A stretch of DNA of 64,000 nucleotides, from contig NW_006498220.1 in the NCBI RefSeq assembly GCF_000471905.2, positions 2,797,693 to 2,861,692 on the forward strand, in the 5' to 3' direction. Numbering within the stretch: position 1 is the stretch's first letter; each line of letters opens with the position of its first letter. Positions 34,170 through 46,400 of the stretch are shown here, piece after piece. Position numbers and translations under genes: made by a program. This DNA is from Amborella trichopoda (lineage: Eukaryota; Streptophyta; Magnoliopsida; Amborellales; Amborellaceae). Under the pieces are notes generated by a model. That model made no database searches and was not told the DNA's origin. It saw only the letters and a program-made list of their open reading frames with translations.

Positions 34170-34560
34170 TGCTGCATGACCTTAAATTGCACTGCCATGG
34201 TCCAAACTATATGACCTTAAATTATAGTGGAGGTCTAGTTGCACGACCTTAAACTGCATAGTCCTTGTCCCACAACTCAAAACTGTACCACAAAAGTCCA
34301 AACTATATGACCTTAAACTGTAGCGAGGTCTAGTTGCATGACAATAAACTGCATAGTCCTCGATCCACGACTCAAAACTGTACGACCAGGGTCCAAACTA
34401 CATGACCTTAAACTGTAGCGAGGGTCTAGTTGCACGGCCTTAAACTGCTTAGTCCTTGTCGTACGACTCAAAACTATACGACCATGGTCCAGATGCACCA
34501 TCTTAAACTGCATGGTCAAAACTATATGACCCCAAAATTGCATGGTCAAAACTATATGCA
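34170..34560 (-). repeat. GTTTAAGGTCAT satellite, E5 outer copy
   Basis: Same family as 32478-32885, upstream of the outer TATA. It ends abruptly at the Del-type LTR. Confidence 0.8.
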
Positions 34561-34562
34561 CC

Positions 34563-35268
34563 ATCAATCTACAGGAGGGGAGATACAACAGAATGAGCTA
34601 TAAAGCTCAGTAAGTAGATCTAAGTGTTATGCATCATTAATGAGTTTATTCATACATCATAAGTAGTTCTCTCAATTATAAGAAGTCATAATGCAGTAGT
34701 CATGTAAATCAGTAATCAGATCAAGGCATCAATTACAGGCATCATATCCAAATGTCAGTTATCATTCAATCATTACAATCATCAACATTCACATTAACTA
34801 TTCAAATATTACTTACTCACTCCTGAGTTCACCTAGTCCCTAAGTAGAGGCCCTTATCCATTAGGCTAAGCCAATCCCATTGCTTAAGACCTCCACCGTA
34901 CCTCAGGAGGGAGGGCAATGACAAGTGAGTAAATCCACTTCATAATGCCCTCATACTCACACACATGGTCCTCAGCGTGTAATGGGGTTTTCGATAGGCA
35001 CTTACTTTACAAGGCATCACTCACTAGTCTCATTATATGAATTTTGGGGGGTGTGACCCTCCCATTCCATTTTCACCTTACCCCATCCCATCATTCAGCG
35101 AGTTAGGGAACGTTGACGGCATCACTTTTCTCAATGTAACAATATCCACTACTGATGGGTGTCCCATCGCATAGCGTGCAGTATCAGTATAATAGTATCC
35201 ACTATCGATGGGTGCTAGTATCACAGTGTCATAACAGAAGAATACCCACTACCAATGGGTGTCCCATT
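34563..35268 (-). repeat. Del-type LTR fragment, insertion target of E1
   Basis: It aligns with 23300-24000 of the solo LTR in the same orientation, including the GGCTAAGCCAATCCCATTGC block and the start of the 81-bp array. It ends at CCCATT where the E1 LTR begins. The remaining part should lie beyond the far end of E1, outside the window. Confidence 0.75.
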
Positions 35269-36401
35269 TGTTTATGATGAAAATCAAATAGATATTCCAA
35301 TAAAGATCTCTCGATTTTAACACCTTAAACTAAATGAAAATGCATTAAAAGGGTGGTAAAGAAAGTGAGACAAATCAAATTCAGATTTGAAGCCAGATCT
35401 TCCTGGAAACGAGCAGATTTGTTGCAGGGCCAGCATGATCCAGAGCGTCCAAAATGCGATCTTAAATAAAATTAACAAAAATAGATAAAAAAAAAATGAA
35501 AATAATGAAATACGAAGAAAAAGAAAGAAATGATACTGAACCGAGCCTGATGGCCTGCGACTCGCGAGCCTTCTGGGGCTCGCCCACATCAAAACCAGTC
35601 CTCTTTTGTCTCTCTGAGTTGGAAGTTTATCAGCAAATATCTTCGGTGTAGAGTCTTTGATTTAGGGTTTTGTGTCCTAAGGGTAGATCTGGTCTATGTC
35701 CTAAGGGTAGATCTAGGGGTTTCTCTCAAGGGGCTAAGGCTTCCTCACACAATTTCCTGTAACTCCCTCAAGCTTTTCATGTCTATCTCTTGTGTTTCTT
35801 TTCTCTGCTAGGGTTATTTTCTCTCTAGCATTTCCTTTTCTGAAGTCCCCCTATTTCTTTCTAGCATTTCCTTTTTTGAAGTCCCCCTATTTCTCTCTCT
35901 GTCCCCCTCTAAATGGTCTCAAAAAGATGCTATAACGGGGGGGAGGGGGGGAATTTGTTGGGGAGATTATCTTCCCATAACCAATCAACAAACTTAGTAA
36001 AAAATGAGTTTTAGAGGTCTCGGATCTGGGTGACATGGGTCGTGTCACCAGGGCGGCACATGTCATTTCACTTGGGCGGAACGCCCCATGTCGTACACAC
36101 CAAATTTTGTCGAAATTGAGATTTTTCACTTTTGGTGTGTTCCTCAGCCTCTTGTGCAGCTCTCAGAGAAAATTTGGGTTAAAACGGGGTTTTTTACTAT
36201 TTTTAATTATTTGTTTGGTAAAACAGGGCATTTACAGAAATCTAGATCAAAATAAGGTTTCTGCAGGGTTCTGGGCAGGCCAACTGCTTCCGGATCACGA
36301 GGTAGGCTTGTGAACTATGGATTTGGGTTAACTAGGTTAAGTGTCGTCCTAAGGGTTCAAGAAACCACATAATTTTTTAGATTTAAAAAAGGGTTTCGAC
36401 A
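35269..36401 (-). repeat. LTR family 2, 3' LTR of E1
   Basis: The + strand runs TGTTTATGATG to GGTTTCGACA (1133 bp). On the - strand a polypurine tract lies just before it and Del-LTR target sequence just after it, which makes it a 3' LTR. The five adjacent target bases are CCATT (35264-35268). A GGGCGACAC-like motif set lies at 36025-36095. Confidence 0.8.
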
Positions 36402-36420
36402 GTTGCCCCTCTTTTGCACT
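36402..36420 (-). other. Polypurine tract before the E1 3' LTR
   Basis: The - strand reads AGTGCAAAAGAGGGGCAAC directly before TGTCGAAACC. It fixes E1 as - oriented. Confidence 0.75.
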
Positions 36421-39400
36421 CCCTGTCCTTCGAGGGACAAGTGAGTGGCAAAGAAATAGACACTTTAACATTCCCTGTCCTTCAAGGGGCAAGTGAACAT
36501 GAAAGATAAAGCAGACATTTTAAATTCCTTCTTGAAGTCACGTGGTCAGGGGGCACACCAACTAATCCCTTCAAGTCATTGCGTTCACCGAGCTCACCCA
36601 CCTAGAGCATTTTGCTCCTAGGGTTTTTGGCATGAGATGTCGACGAGTTACACAAGCTTGACACTCGAGTTAGATTTTCTGGCCATGCCACTTAACTTCA
36701 AGGGTTTTCACAACTTAATTTTCATTCCTGGCATTTTTTTTGATCTCCTTAGTGTTTCTTAAGGCTGACTATAGGGAAAGGCTTTCTATAGGAAGAGACT
36801 TGTCTGGCCGAATCCAAAGTGAGTGACAAGGCAGCAGCACGGCAAACGCAATATTCAGCATATACGGGTGTCCAAGCTCCTTCATTTTACAATATGTTTT
36901 AGAAATTTTGAAGTAAGGGGAGATTTGAAAATAGAACCTGGAGCAGGGACTGGTTATGATTTAACAAAGAACTTAAAGCTTTGAAAACACAAGACATATA
37001 TAGTGAAAATTTTGAAAAGAGCAAGATATTTTGAAAAACAAGGTTGGTTAGCAGTTTTAACTCCTGCAACCATAGAGCCATCTCAGCAGTTTAGCGTCAT
37101 GCAGCGATGGACCATACACCTGACCCTTTTACGTCATATGGGGATAAGCGTTTGAACAAGGTGGTTATGCCTTAAACACATTGAACAGGGTAGTTGTGCC
37201 TTGAACAACATTGAACGGGTTGGTTGTGCCCTGAACACATCCGACATTTTTCATCATACGAGGTTAGACGTTACCTGTCTCTGCTCTTTTACATCGCATG
37301 AGTTTGACGTTGAATTGGATATACCTGACCTTTAGCATCGTACGGGGCTAGACGTTTGAACAGGTTGGTTGTGCCCTAAACACATTGAACAAGGTGGTTG
37401 TGCCCTGAACATATTGAACAAGGTGGTTAAGCCCTGAACATATCCAACATTTTACGTCATACGGGGCTAGACGTTACCCATCTCGGCTCTTTAACATTGC
37501 ACGAGTTTGACATTTTTCCTATCTCAGCTTTTTAACATCGCACGAGTTTGACGTTTTTCCTGTCTCAGCTCTTTAACGTAGCCCGAGTTTGACATTTTTC
37601 CCGTCTTGGCTCTTTTAAACGTCTCACAAGTTTGACGTTTTTTTCTGTCTTGGCTCTTTAACATCGCACGAGTTTGATGTTTTTCCTGTTGACACAGGGT
37701 GCTTGTGCCCTGAATTGGACTTTGTCAGGCAGTTTAGGTTCATGCCACAGAGAAGTGTTCACTCGTTTTTATTTTTTTATTTTTTGAAATTTTGGAAACT
37801 TGGTTGGTAGTTTAGAATCATTCCACCGCAGAGCGTTTTGAAACTTTTGAAAAAAAAAAATTTATTTGCTAATGTATTTTTTAAGATAAAAAAAGAAAAC
37901 CAAAATTGACCTCAAAGGCTCGTATCTCGACCGTGGGGCATTTTCGTCCAAAATGTATTTTAAAAAAAAAAACCCAAAAATTGACCCCAGGGCCTCAAAT
38001 CTTGAGCGAGGGGTAGTTTTGTTAAAAAAAAAATAAAAACTTGGGCGACACTAGTAGTGTTGCCCAAAGAAAACACCTCTTTTTTATTTTTTTTGATTAA
38101 ATGAGGTGGATGACGCGAGACTTGCCGCCATATGCAAAAAACAAAAAAACGAAAAAAAAAATTAATTAAATAGGGTTTTGGGTGGCACGAGGTGTGCCGC
38201 CCATATAAGTATTTTTTTATTTTTTTTAATATCTGAGGTGGGCGACAAGAGTCGTGTCGCCCGGGAGGCACGAGACGTGCCGCCCATATGTATATATATA
38301 TATATATATTTTGTTAAAACAAAAATTGGGCAGCACGCCTCGTGCCTCCCAGGTGGGCGACGTGGATATATACAACTTTTTTGACAGCACGTCTCGTGCC
38401 TCCCAGTGTTGGGCGACACGAGCCGTGCCGCAAGCCCAGGAGGGTTTTTAAATAAAAGGGGGTGCCCCTCCCCCTCCCCCCCCAGCAATTTTGCCTTTAC
38501 TTGTTTTGGGGTCTTCCCAACCCTCTTCTTTTCAAATTTCAAACTTTCCAACCCTTACACCTCTTGGGTTTTTCTTGCCAAAATTCCATTTCATACCAAA
38601 ATCGGACTGATTGTCAAGGATGGATGGTGAGGAATGTCAGTGGACACTCGGATCGGGTCATATTTCGATAACAAAGGGGCAAGAGAAGGTAAGCCTCCAG
38701 CTCTTAAAATTTTTTATGAAATGCTCTAATGAATGTTGGCTTGTTTGCATTTTTTTTTTTTTTGGGTATTTTTGAGGATTGCACATCACCTGCTTCGACT
38801 TTGGAGGGCCACAAAAAAAATAAAATGATCTTGTTTTCCAATTTCCAAAATAAAAGATGACTTGTAAAGATTTCATGGAATACTTTTGTTGTGATTAAAT
38901 TTTTTCGAAAAAGATGCACAGACATGCTCGGAATCTTCATTCGAAAATGCTTCTGACATGCTCGTGAACTGTTCAGTTAAAAGCCCAGATCATTAGAACC
39001 TAGGTTGAGATGGTTTGAGATAGCCTTGGTGAGGATGGTTAGCCAAGGATGTGGACAAATTCAAAATAGGCTAGGATTGAGAATGACCAAAATACCCCGA
39101 GTGTAAATGACCAAAATACCCTTGAGAGTAAACACTACCCGTTGGGGCTAATTTTGAATGACTGTTTCTGCCCCAAAATTTAGGGAAGGTAGGATGACCA
39201 TACTACACTTCTGGGTGTAAAATGCCCAAAATACCCCTGAGTGCAAAATGACCAAAATACCCTTGAGCATGAACTCTAGTTTTCGAGGGTAATTTTGATT
39301 GACTATTTCTACCCCCTAGTCTAGGGATGGTTGGATGATCATACTACCCATTTGGGTGTAAAATGACAAAGATGCCTCTGAGTGTAAAATGACCAAAATA

Positions 39401-39982
39401 CCCCTGAGTGTGAACACTACCCGTTGGGGGTAATTTTGAGTGACTATTTTTGCCCCCATAATCTAGGGATAGTAGGATGACTATACTGTGGTTCTTGGTG
39501 TGAAATGAAAAAAATACCCCTGAATGCAAAAAGACCAAAATACCCTTGAGTGTGAACTCTATTTTTCAGGAGTAATTTTGAATGACTATTTCAGCCCCAA
39601 TAAACTAGGGGTTGTAGGATGACCATATTGTGTAAAATGACCAAAATACCTTGTGCAAAATGACCAAAATACCCCTAAGTGTAAAATCTACCCTTTGGGG
39701 GTAATTTTGAATAATTGTCTCTACCCTCATAATCTAGGGATAGTAGAATGACCATACTGACCTTTTGGGTGTAAAATACTCCCGAGTGTAGAATGATCAA
39801 ATTACCCTTGAGTGTGAACTCCATTTTACGAGGGTAATTTTGAATGACTGTTTCTGCCTTCATAAACTAGGGATAGTAGAATGACCATACTACCCTTTTG
39901 GGTGTAAAATACTCCCGACTGCAGAATGACCAGAATACCCCTATATGCAAATCCCCTTATAGTGAGGTGATTTTGTTTTGTT
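36421..39982 (-). other. E1 3' region with several tandem arrays, no gene
   Basis: No coding sequence is supported. It contains two ACTCCCTGTCCTTCGAGGG-type copies at 36415-36495. At 37130-37450 a TTGAACAAGGTGGTTGTGCC array of about 30-bp units lies among longer repeats. At 37460-37720 a block of about 40 bp recurs (CTCTTTAACATCGCACGAG with TTTGACGTTTTTCCTGTC). GGGCGACAC inverted motifs occur at 38040-38430 and a (TA)n run at 38288-38310. The 138-bp array at 39083-39945 is listed separately. Confidence 0.7.
39083..39945. repeat. 138-bp tandem array with dimeric higher-order pattern
   Basis: About six copies, each with AATGACCAAAATACCC twice, a GGGTAATTTTGAATGACT segment, CTAGGGATAGTAGGATGACC and ATACTACCCTTTTGGGTGT. 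Odd copies read CCGTTGGGGGTAA and even copies TTTTCGAGGGTAA (or near variants) in the middle, so the basic repeat is a dimer of about 275 bp. Confidence 0.8.
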
Positions 39983-41263
39983 TATGAAGCGAGAACTAGA
40001 TTGCTCGAGCTTGGTGACTCCCCCCCCCCCTCTTTTTGTTTTTTTTATACATATATATATTTGCAGGGGCTCTTCATTGACTGTAGATCTCATCTATTTG
40101 CTATTCACAAATGGGCGGCGTTGTTGACTCCTGGGCAAAGGCATGCTCTTGCCAGGATTGGTTTATGGGAGGTCTACCGGATCAGGGCTTTTAGCTTAGA
40201 TCATGCTTTGCTTACGGAGTTATGTCTCTGATATCGACCGAAGACCTGTTCCATTCTGCTGCGAAGTGGCGAGCTTGCCCCTACCCATGAGGATGTTACC
40301 CAGATTCTTGGGGTTCGGAGTGAGGGCGAGCCTTTCTTGAGTATTCCCTTGGGGATGTCTACCAGTCATGCCTTTGACAGCAAGGAGTTACTAGGTATTC
40401 CTTTAGAAAAGATCAGGGGAAGGCATGATTCAGAAATCCGCCTTGGGAAGCTAGTGTGGGAATTTACTGGAGTACCCCACTGTGCAAGGAGGTTGATGGG
40501 TGGCCGTGCTCCCCAGGTTTTAGTTTCTGTGAGTAGGAGACCGTCCCATAAGGGGAAGGCTCCTGTGGAAGAGGATGGTGCTGGGGCGAGTGAGTTGGTG
40601 CAGGTTGAGTCTAGTCACCTTCGTCTAGAGATGTTGCTTGATCATCAAGGGATGCAGAGGAGTCGGATGCGACATCCCCGATCTTGGTGATGGGAGCACA
40701 TTTTTTTATGAGGATACGGTGCCTCCTCAAGCGTTGCTTACTGATGAGGAGTGGCAAGAGCAGGAGAGAGAGGGAGGATCCGGGATGCGCATGAGTGTGC
40801 TTTGATCTAGGAAGAGTCAGAGGTGTTCTGGGAGAAGGTGGATCTGACCATTGATCATGGTCCTTTTTTAGATAGTGAGATATATTCTCTATGGGCCTTC
40901 CTTGCGTACTTGTTCGGGGAGTTTCTATATGTGGATCGATCCAAGGGTCGAGCTCATTTGTTAGTGGTTTGGGCGACTAGGTGGCTAGACTACTTTGAAC
41001 GAGTGGCATGGGGTCCAGCAACAGTGGGCTGGCTGCATTATCACCTTTGTAGTGTGGTAAGACTAGCCCGCTACTTAGGGCGTGGTTCGATCTTCCTCTG
41101 AGTCTGGGCATGGGAGCACATCACCATTCCTCGCCCTCTTCCCGGTTGACTGGCGAAATCAATCTCGACGATTCATTGCTGGTCATATGGAGTGTGAGAT
41201 TCTGAGAGGATCCCTTGGCGGTCGTATTACTGGCTGTTCATGGACACTCAAGCCGTAGGGGAG

Positions 41264-41364
41264 GTGAGTTATGTGTTCCATATGTTCTTTCTTCGTTATA
41301 TTCTTCTTCTTTCCCCATTTCTCCTTCTTTATTTGACTTTAACATATCCTTTTTTGATTTCCAG
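41264..41364 (+). other. Spliceosomal intron in the E1 PMD gene
   Basis: GGGGAG|GTGAGT at the donor and a pyrimidine-rich run ending TTTGATTTCCAG at the acceptor; 101 bp, and T-rich like plant introns. Its length is not a multiple of three, and the coding frame changes across it exactly as splicing requires. Confidence 0.75.
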
Positions 41365-42036
41365 ATCGACTAAAATCCTATGAGAGTTGAGCCTGTCCTT
41401 GTTGTGTACTTGTCTTCTTCTCAAGCTTTCAGGACAATGGTTCATCTGATTTGCATGTTTCTAGTGATGCCCACTTTCCTTGGTCGAGTTCTCCATCAGC
41501 TTGGCCTTCCTCAAACGTCTTATGTGATTACCCCTCCCTGGACTCCCATTATGATTAGCACCGCCGATGAGGATGCCTATCTGAGAGAGATGGCTCCTTG
41601 GATAAACAAATGGAGGAGTAGGGCTGCCCAAGTTATTGGTGAGGAGGAAGAGGAGGGTATCTCTCTGTCTCAGTATGAGGATAGATATAGGGCTCTTTAG
41701 AGAGATTTAGCCACTCTGATCGAACATGGTGAGGGGGTGATGTGGGAACTGAGCATTGATTATCTTGATGAGGGTCAATCGTCTGCTGATGAAATCGCTT
41801 CCCTTTGTGATGAGTGTGATTGAACGAACGAGGAGCAAGATTCGATAGCAGAGGATTTCGAGCATCTGTGCCAGAATTTTGATAGGATGGTGGCAGAGCA
41901 TAACTCCCTGAGGGACGAGCTAGAGAGAGTACGATCAATACTATCCTCCTCTTTTGTTGCTCCTACTGTTCCTGGACCATCTCTCGACTGCATTAGAGAT
42001 TTAGAGAGATGCGTAGACCGCTACGGATCGGAGAGG

Positions 42037-42139
42037 GTATGCTTTGTTATTATACCTCTTTTCCTTTCTTTTTTCTATGTCTATATATGTATATATCGTA
42101 ACCTCTCTCATTTCATGTTGTTGTTTCAACAAAATTCAG
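42037..42139 (+). other. Second spliceosomal intron in the E1 PMD gene
   Basis: Donor GAGAGG|GTATGC, acceptor CAAAATTCAG, 103 bp, T-rich. Coding on both sides looks like a heptad-rich helix, although the exon after it needs a one-base shift to stay open (CHELKEDVKGLMDRCGGL). Confidence 0.65.
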
Positions 42140-42403
42140 CATGAGATGAATGTCACGAGCTTAAGGAGGACGTAAAGGGTCTTATGGACAGGTGTGGCGG
42201 CCTATCAAGACTCCTATTGGCTGCAGGTGGCAACCCCCTTTAGCAGATGTGAATCCTTATGTGAGGGTGCCATTACCATCCTTTGTTTGGAGTCAGTCAC
42301 AGTCTCGGGCATCTACTCAGATGACAAGGGGTCCGAGGCAGGTTCTACCGAGATTGGAGGGAGAGGTGAGCAATCGTACAAAGATTCAATATCAAAGAAG
42401 TGA

Positions 42404-43429
42404 CCTTCGTCTCTTTTATTTATTTATTTATTTGTAGAGACTACACTAGAACTTCATATGTATATATTGCTTCGCTCTTCGTTCTACCCAGGCTTCTTTC
42501 TTTTGCTTGGTATCCTTCCTCTTTTTATGTGTGCGATTGATTCATCAAAGTAGAGGGGAACATGTTCTTTGCACACACTTTTTAAATTGATTTTTTTTTC
42601 TTTAGAAACTCAGCCCCCCTAGTTGTAGGGTTTTTGTTTCGAATTCCTTGCTATTGGGTCATCGTACGCACACACAGGGACAAGTTTGTCACATTTTTCC
42701 TCAGGGGATCCAGTCAAGGGAAAAATGCTCCCAGACTAGCCAATTTCATCATTAACGAGGTTTACCCATCTCTGATATGTGATAGTTGGTAGCTATACTC
42801 GTACAACCATGAAGTGCCTAACTAGTTTTAAGCCTTCATAATAAGCATAGGAAGTCCTTTATAAAAGGAAAAATCTTTTGAATGTAGATGATTTTAACAA
42901 TCAAATTGAAACAACATTTTCAAAAGGGATGGGCCTTACAGTTTTGCCACTAGTGGCCCCTTTGTTGGTCATTTTCTTTGTTATATTCTACCCTAAAATG
43001 ATGAAAGGAGTCCCTTGCAGAATCGTGAGAACTCAAAAATCATGAAGTTGTCTTTTTACTATTAGAGCTTTGATCCTCTGCTTCGCAGATCCATGAAGAG
43101 TCCTTTGGATTCTTGTTGGGCTTCCATCTTGGAGGGCCTCAATGATTTTCAGGGTTCATCAAAATCACCTAAGTTTTCCATTCGTCACTCTCCTACATCT
43201 TTCTAAGTTGGTTATGTTGGGAACCTGCAGGGTTTAAGAGGAGTCTTCATCCTCAGGGTCGGCTTATGTAGTATTATTGGAACTTGCAAGTACTTGTTTG
43301 TACCTGAGTGCTTTGCATCGAAACTCCTTCTTGGAGATCTTTTTATTCCTTTCCTTTTACCTGTGGTGCCTTTTCCAGCTTTCACCACGTCCATTTTTTT
43401 ATTTTTTTATTTTTCTTTAAGATGCCTTT
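42404..43429 (-). other. E1 region between pol and the antisense PMD gene
   Basis: About 1 kb in which I see no gene, array or promoter. There is a repeated CCTTTTACCTG / TTTTCAGCTTTCACCACG-like pair near 43340-43440. Confidence 0.5.
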
Positions 43430-46400
43430 TCAGGTTTTCACCACGTTGTTTAGCCAGTTACAGGTAGTATTTTCTGAGAAGCATTGCATTAAGTATCCCT
43501 CTTGATTGTTTATCTTATAAGAATTGCCTACATACACTCGGGTAATCACGATTGGCCCCTCCCAATTATGTTTCAACTTGCCTAAAGGGTGTGGATTTGC
43601 AGGAGTGCAGAAGATTTTATTTAAGTACCATATCTCCTTCTCTGAATTATCGAGGAACAAATTATCTTTGTATGCCCTCTCGGTTTTACACTGGTAAGCA
43701 ATGATATTCTGTGTTGTTCGTAGTCGTTTTTCATCTAAGTTAATGTGGGCAGCGATTCGTGCTTTTATCTTTCATTCCTCATCTGAATTTTTATGAATAA
43801 GGACTCAGAGAGATGGTATCTCAAACCTCGATAGGTAGCACTGCTTCCGTACCATAAACCAATGAGTATGCGGTCATGCCAGTAGGCGTATTCTCAGTTG
43901 TCTGGTAGGCCCATAGGGCGTCATTTAGCTTTTCATTGCAATCTTTCCCGCCTTCTATTATTTTTCCTATGATTCTAAGATTTCCTTTATTTGTGACTTC
44001 TGCTTGTCCGTTTCCTTGAGGGTAGTAAGGTGTGGAGAATTTTTGTGTTATCCCAAACCTTTTGCACACCTTAGTGACCTTTTCATTTTTGAGATTGGAT
44101 CCATTGTCAGTGATGATTGACTCAGGAACGTCGAATCTAAATACAATATTGTTGTTTTTGAAACGGGCAACATGTTGGCCTTCAATTTTAACAAATGATG
44201 CGGCCTCTACCCATTTGGCAAAGTATTCTGTAGCCGTTAATATAAAACAGTGGTCGTTTGAGGCTTTTGGGGATATCACTCCAATGATATCAAGACCCCA
44301 CATGGCGAAAGGCCATACAGGCAGTGTTGAGTTGAGTGATATAGATAGTGCATGGATGAGGTCTCCATAGAATTGACATTTGAGACACCTCTTAATGAAC
44401 TTCTAGCAGTCTTCCATGGTGGTCCAGTAATAGCCTTGACACCTGATTTTTTGAGCTAAGGCGGCTACCCCAGAATGACCTCCTTCATTGTGCAACTCTG
44501 CTAGTACTTGGCCAATTTTTAGTTGATCAAGGCATCGTAGCCATTAAAAGACTTTTTGAATAGGAGATCATCTCTTACTAAGAATCCCATTGAAAACCTT
44601 CAAAGGTCTTCTTTATCCTTTTTTATGTCTCCTTCGGGGTATAAACCATCTTTTAAAAGGGACAAAACATCGTGGAACCACGGTTTTGTGACTATCGCAT
44701 CTGAAACAATGGAAGATACTTCCCCATCGTTCTCATTCTCTTACTCTATTTCTTTTTTACCCCTCGATGGAGAAGGGTCTTGTTTGTTCTTGATATAGAA
44801 TGACAATGTGGTGATTTCTGGAGGAATATCCACCATCGAAGCAAGGGATGCAAGGGTGTCGACGAATCGATTATTTTCCCTAGTTACATGATAAAAGGTG
44901 ATTTTCTTAAAATATGGAATCATCTTTCCACTTTTTCTTTGATAGTTTGAGCATTTTATCTTTCACCCTCCAAATCCCTTGAACTTGGTTTATGATGAGT
45001 AAGGAGTCACCAATCACTCATATTTGCTGGATTTTCATTCCGACAGCATTCTCAAGCCCGACTATTAAGGCTTTGTATTCCGCAACATTATTGATACATA
45101 GGAAATTCAATATGATGGATGTTGGCATTAAAATCTTCTCGGATGAGCATAATATGACTCCTATACCTGATCCGTATTTGTTCTTTGCACCGTCGAAGTA
45201 TAGCTCCCAAATCGAGTCCTCAATTGTGAAGAGGTTCTCATCAGGGAGATCCGTATTAACAGGAATGTTATTTGACAGTGCGTGTTCAGCTAAGTGGTCA
45301 GCAATGGCTTGTCCTTTGACTAATTTTCTCGAACTCGCTCAACAACATACTCCACTTTGCCAAACATCCGTTGAGGACTGGCCTCTCCAATAGGTATTTG
45401 AGTGGGTCAATTTTTGATATGAGCTTGACTGAATGAGATAAGACATAATGTCTATGTTTCTGCATGGCCCATACAAGTGTTAAGTAGTGTTTCTCCACAT
45501 CCGTGTATCTTGTCTCATAGTCGACCATGGTTTTGCTGATATAGTGTATCGTTTGTTCTTTTCCATGGTCATTATATTGTCCTAACATTGCCCCCATGGT
45601 CTTGTCTTTCACTGACATGTATAGGAACAAGGGTTTATCTACACTAGGAGGACTAAGGATGGGAGGTTTTGTGAGGTAGTCCTTGATTTGATCGAACAAT
45701 TCTTAGCATTCATTGTCCCATATGAATGGGGTGTCCTTCTTAAGGAGTCTATTGAATGGTGCACACTTATCCGCCAATTGGGAAATGAAATGCCTTGTGG
45801 CTTGTATGCGACCTTGAAGCCCACGGATTTCTCTGATGTTTCGGAGAGGAGGCATTTTAGTGATGGCTCGTATTTTGGACGGGTCCACCTCAATGCCTCT
45901 TTGGCGTACTATAAATTCTAGTAATTTGCCATATTCAACTCCGACGGAATATTTTTGTGGATTAAGTTTGAGTGGGTATTTTCGAGTTTTTCGAAAATGA
46001 TTCTCAGGTTTGTGAGATGATCAGACTTGGTCTTTGACTTGACCAGAATGTCGTCGACATAGTCTTCCATAATGGTATGCATTAGATCATGGAAGATGCT
46101 AGACATTGCCCGTTGATAAGTTTCTCCTGTGTTTTTGAGACTAGAGGGCATGACTTTGTAGTAGTAGGTTCCCCATTGCATTTATGAATGATGTCTTAGT
46201 TTGGTCTTCTTTTGCCATGAGGATTTGATTGTAACCCGAGAAGCCATCCATGAACGAAGCTTCTCGTGACCCGCAGTGTTGTCAACCAAGGCATCTATGT
46301 TTGGTAATGGAAAATTGTCTTTGGGACATGCCTTATTGAGGTCTCTGTAATCGACACACACTCGGATCTTCCTTTCTTTCTTGGGCATGACCACTATGTT

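Larger units (their letters stand above)
18831..34562 (+). mobile_element. E5: non-autonomous Tat-type element, truncated at both ends, with a nested solo LTR
   Basis: In + order: leader remnant (18831-19150), gag (19150-22700), protease (22700-22910, resuming at 26348), tail to about 27540, then a PMD gene on the - strand (31423-27625) with its promoter copies and satellites up to 34562. Neither its LTRs nor its PBS are preserved in the window. Layout and sequence match E2 in reverse, including the absence of RT, RNase H and integrase. A 3437-bp solo LTR splits the protease. Confidence 0.7.
33280..34562 (-). repeat. Tandem duplication of the E5 antisense promoter (outer copy)
   Basis: This segment repeats the satellite-TATA-leader module found at 31894-32885. 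Its leader part ends with TTTTCCCTAATTCTAG at about 33280, the place matched by 31894 in the inner copy, and then jumps back to sequence upstream of the inner satellite. It is therefore a head-to-tail duplication, with the outer TATA (33761-33768) better kept than the inner one. Confidence 0.75.
39984..42403 (+). pseudogene. E1 antisense gene: MAIN-like plant mobile domain protein with introns
   Basis: It lies opposite E1 pol, between pol and the 3' LTR. Exon 2 (from 40067) holds PMD hallmarks in order: RHALARIGLWEVYRIRAFSL, LDHALLTELCL, then after a TGA (likely CGA) YRPKTCSILLRSGELAPTHE and DVTQILGVRSEGEP. At 40823-41101 come LWAFLAYLFGEFLYVDRSKG, then RWLDYFERVAWGPATVGWLH and, past a stop, VWAWEHITIPRPLP. 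Two clear GT-AG introns follow, 41264-41364 (GTGAGT...TTTCCAG) and 42037-42139 (GTATGC...ATTCAG). A possible short first intron is 40014-40066, which joins an ATG at 39984 in frame. The last third is coiled-coil-like (AEHNSLRDELERVRS). Frameshifts near 40690-40820 and several stops make it dead now. MAIN-like PMD proteins act in the nucleus in plants; the role in elements is unknown. Confidence 0.8.

Noticed and set aside
38287-38310. (TA)n run as the promoter of the E1 PMD gene
   Set aside because: It is a simple dinucleotide run 1.7 kb from the gene and lacks the G-run and C/T context of the other antisense boxes.
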